Assembly: GCA_963838155.1 (NCBI GenBank)
Contig: CAWIQE010000013.1
Location: 186,001-250,000 of the forward strand
Direction: 5' to 3'
DNA length: 64,000 bases
DNA from: Pararhizobium_B sp963838155
Lineage (GTDB): Bacteria > Pseudomonadota > Alphaproteobacteria > Rhizobiales > Rhizobiaceae
Of the stretch, positions 62,246-64,000 are shown one piece after another (positions within the stretch are counted from its first letter, which is position 1; every line of letters starts with the position of its first letter). The translations under genes and the position numbers were made by a program. A model generated the notes under the pieces. The model saw only the letters and a list, made by a program, of their open reading frames with translations. It was not told where the DNA came from and ran no database searches.

Positions 62246-63316
62246 GTGGACTGCATCGTCATCGGCGCCGGCGTCGTCGGCCTCGCGATGGCCCGGCGGC
62301 TGGCGCTCGACGGGCGGGAGGTGCTCGTCGTCGAGGCGGCGGACGGGATCGGCACCGGCACGTCGAGCCGCAACAGCGAGGTGATCCATGCCGGGATCTA
62401 CTATGCCGCGGGCAGCGCCAAGGCGCGGCTCTGCGTGGACGGGAAGGAGCGGCTCTACGCCTATTGCGCCGCGCGGGGTGTGCCGCATCGGCGCATCGGC
62501 AAGCTGATCGTCGCGGCCTGCGAGGCGGAGGGATCGCGCCTGGAGGGGATCGCGGCGCGGGCCGCCGCCAACGGCGTCGGCGACCTCCGCCTGCTGTCGA
62601 AGGCGGAGATCGGGCGGATGGAGCCGGCGCTCGCCGTGGCCGCGGCGCTCTTTTCGCCCTCGACCGGCATCATCGACAGCCACGCCTTCATGCTGAGCCT
62701 CCAGGGGGAAGCGGAAGCCGCCGGCGCGGCCTTCGCCTTCCGCACGCCCGTCGCGGGCGGCACCGCCGGCGCGTCGGGGATCGCGCTGGAGCTCGACGGG
62801 CCGGAGCCCTGCATCGTCGAGGCCGATCTCGCGGTCAATTCGGCGGGCCTCCTCGCCACCCGGGTCGCCGGTGCCATCGAGGGCCTGCCGGCAGGGGCCG
62901 TCCCGGAGATCCGCTACGCCAAGGGCAATTATTTCGGACTGACGTCGCGGGCCCCCTTCGACCACCTCGTCTATCCGGTCCCGGAACCGGGCGGCCTCGG
63001 CGTGCACCTGACGCTCGACATGGCGGGCCGCGCCCGCTTCGGGCCGGACGTCGAATGGACCGACACCCTCGACTTCCGCGTCGACCCGGCGCGGGCCGCC
63101 CCGTTCTACGCGGCCATCCGGCGCTACTGGCCGGGCCTGCCGGACGGCGCGCTCCAGCCGGACTATGCGGGCATCCGGGTGAAGGTCGTCGGCGGCGAGC
63201 CGGATTTCGAGATCGCCCGCCCGGTGCCTTCGCTGATCAACCTTTTCGGCATCGAATCGCCGGGCCTGACGGCGTCGCTGGCGATCGCGGAGGAGGTGGC
63301 GGCCCTCGCCGCGTAA
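62246..63316 (+). CDS. FAD-dependent oxidoreductase (LhgO/DAO-like)
   Basis: 356 residues from a GTG (VDCIVIGAGVVGLAMARRLAL), the usual start with the FAD-binding GxGxxG at the very N-terminus; an upstream ATG at 62054 would add 64 basic residues unlike the family. ESGTGTSSRNSEVIHAGIYY-like block (GTSSRNSEVIHAGIYY) and SPSTGIIDSHAFMLSL match L-2-hydroxyglutarate oxidase and related amine/hydroxy-acid oxidases. The C-terminal GIRVKVVGGEPDF ... FGIESPGLTASLAIAEEV is typical. Divergent from dgcN, so a 2-hydroxyglutarate or D-amino-acid oxidation role is possible. Confidence 0.87.
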   Translation: MDCIVIGAGVVGLAMARRLALDGREVLVVEAADGIGTGTSSRNSEVIHAGIYYAAGSAKARLCVDGKERLYAYCAARGVPHRRIGKLIVAACEAEGSRLEGIAARAAANGVGDLRLLSKAEIGRMEPALAVAAALFSPSTGIIDSHAFMLSLQGEAEAAGAAFAFRTPVAGGTAGASGIALELDGPEPCIVEADLAVNSAGLLATRVAGAIEGLPAGAVPEIRYAKGNYFGLTSRAPFDHLVYPVPEPGGLGVHLTLDMAGRARFGPDVEWTDTLDFRVDPARAAPFYAAIRRYWPGLPDGALQPDYAGIRVKVVGGEPDFEIARPVPSLINLFGIESPGLTASLAIAEEVAALAA

Positions 63317-63357
63317 AGGCGGCTTCCGCGATCGCGGGATCGCGGAAGCGCGGTCTC

Positions 63358-63717
63358 TCATCGCCTCGATCGCATGGCGCCGGCGATGCGTCGAGCGGTC
63401 CCCTCGGCGGGCAGGTCGACCTCTTCCGGTTCCCCGTAGTTCAGGTCCATCCAGTCGTTGAGCGCCTCGTACTGCTCCTGGGTTATGCAGGGCGGAAGCG
63501 GGTGCGGATACGACGTCCGGTTGCGGACCGGTGCGCCGGCGCACCGCCGGGCTCGACGGCATTCCGGGCGCTTGCACTCCAGGCACCAGATGGCGAAGGC
63601 GTCGACGGCCCGCCGGTGGATCGCGAGACCGGCGGACGCCTGCTCGGGGCCCTCGCGGCGGGATTGGCGGACAAAAGCCTTGAGCGCCCTTTCGTTGAGG
63701 GGATAGCGTCGTTTCAC
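63358..63717 (-). CDS. small Cys-rich protein of unknown function
   Basis: 119 residues if started at the GTG at 63717 (after AAAGGAG), giving MKRRYPLNERALKAFVRQ; upstream in-frame ATGs at 63753 and 63801 have no good site. A cysteine cluster CLECKRPECRRARRC (spacing C-x2-C-x4-C-x5-C) in the middle could bind zinc. The C-terminus ITQEQYEALNDWMDLNYGEPEE is acidic and helical. No family recognised with confidence; small basic proteins with this Cys pattern occur in other Hyphomicrobiales. Confidence 0.65.
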   Translation of the reverse strand: MKRRYPLNERALKAFVRQSRREGPEQASAGLAIHRRAVDAFAIWCLECKRPECRRARRCAGAPVRNRTSYPHPLPPCITQEQYEALNDWMDLNYGEPEEVDLPAEGTARRIAGAMRSRR

Positions 63718-64000
63718 CAACGGATCTCTCCTTTGTCGTTTGGGTGAATTCATTCCGGACACAGGATTGCGTTCTCTCGCGGGCTTTCGCCGCAGAGGCA
63801 TGGGGCATCAAGTCGGGTGCGGGGCGGAGGGCCGTGCCGAATTGATTGGTTTGGTAAGGTGGCACGGTCCCCCGCGCCCCGCCGGCGTTCGTCACGACGC
63901 CATCCCGTATGGCACCGCTACCAGGCTCCGATTCCGGGCGTTCTGCAGGACGCCGGCCCCCTTTTCGGGGACGATCCGGCTCGCGGTGCATCGCCCGCGC
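63718..64000. other. right-edge non-coding region
   Basis: Nearly 300 bp without a convincing gene. It carries a dyad with 7-bp perfect arms CCGTGCC (63832-63838) and GGCACGG (63861-63867) around AATTGATTGG-type sequence, and GC-rich flanks. It could hold the promoter of the Cys-rich gene and of a gene beyond the window; nothing more can be said. Confidence 0.5.

Overview
The window is a dense, high-GC chromosomal segment from an alphaproteobacterium, almost certainly of the order Hyphomicrobiales (Rhizobiales). The evidence is the gene content and order: leuS-lptE-holA, the large (about 1,590-residue) NAD-glutamate dehydrogenase, a DUF1013/TrcR-type cell-cycle regulator, a DUF1674 succinate dehydrogenase assembly factor, an IalB-family protein, the leuD-leuB-asd cluster, and many copies of a RIME-like intergenic palindrome. 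I would not name a genus. I found no rRNA or tRNA gene, CRISPR array, insertion sequence or prophage.

Layout. 1-5.3 kb: leuS-lptE-holA (holA cut by the window edge), a divergent YggS protein and a small membrane protein. 5.4-13.7 kb: acyl-CoA metabolism and lipids (prpE, an SDR-like protein without its catalytic Tyr and Lys, a WYL regulator, trcR, acs, cfa). 13.8-22 kb: a very short ORF with an exceptionally long Shine-Dalgarno sequence and a strong terminator, a TadG-like von Willebrand protein, sdhAF4-type, htpX-rsmB, a heparinase II/III family protein and purH. 22-29.5 kb: NAD-GDH, an AhpD-like protein, pdxY and a beta-carbonic anhydrase. 29.6-35 kb: a lytic transglycosylase, asd, a PAP2 phosphatase, leuB and leuD. 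35-43.4 kb: a frameshifted citrate-lyase-like gene, a minimal-zincin metallopeptidase, a complete branched-chain amino-acid ABC transporter (livK-G-F-H-M on one strand) and a UxaA-type dehydratase. 43.4-52 kb: argG, a LysE exporter, rlmN, an IalB-like protein and pstS-C-A-B with a candidate Pho box.

52.3-55.8 kb is the accessory part: two adjacent paralogous genes of an unrecognised family, on the same strand, with variable N-termini, strongly conserved C-terminal halves and a shared 16-bp upstream element. One has an AT-rich 5' part unlike anything else in the window. This is the best candidate for something undescribed. 56-59 kb holds an OmpR-type two-component system convergent with a His-rich Spy/CpxP-like periplasmic protein. 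59.1-63.7 kb holds a D-glutamate cassette (D-amino-acid aminotransferase, dgcA, dgcN), a divergent FAD oxidoreductase and a small Cys-rich protein.

How it fits together: most genes are core metabolism. PrpE, Acs and SDH assembly feed acyl units into central carbon. NAD-GDH, Liv, Leu, Asd, ArgG and the Dgc cassette handle amino acids; N-acetyl-D-glutamate made by DgcN and racemised by DgcA would give N-acetyl-L-glutamate, an arginine precursor. About 13 copies of the palindromic repeat sit between genes, several of them paired with a second hairpin module.
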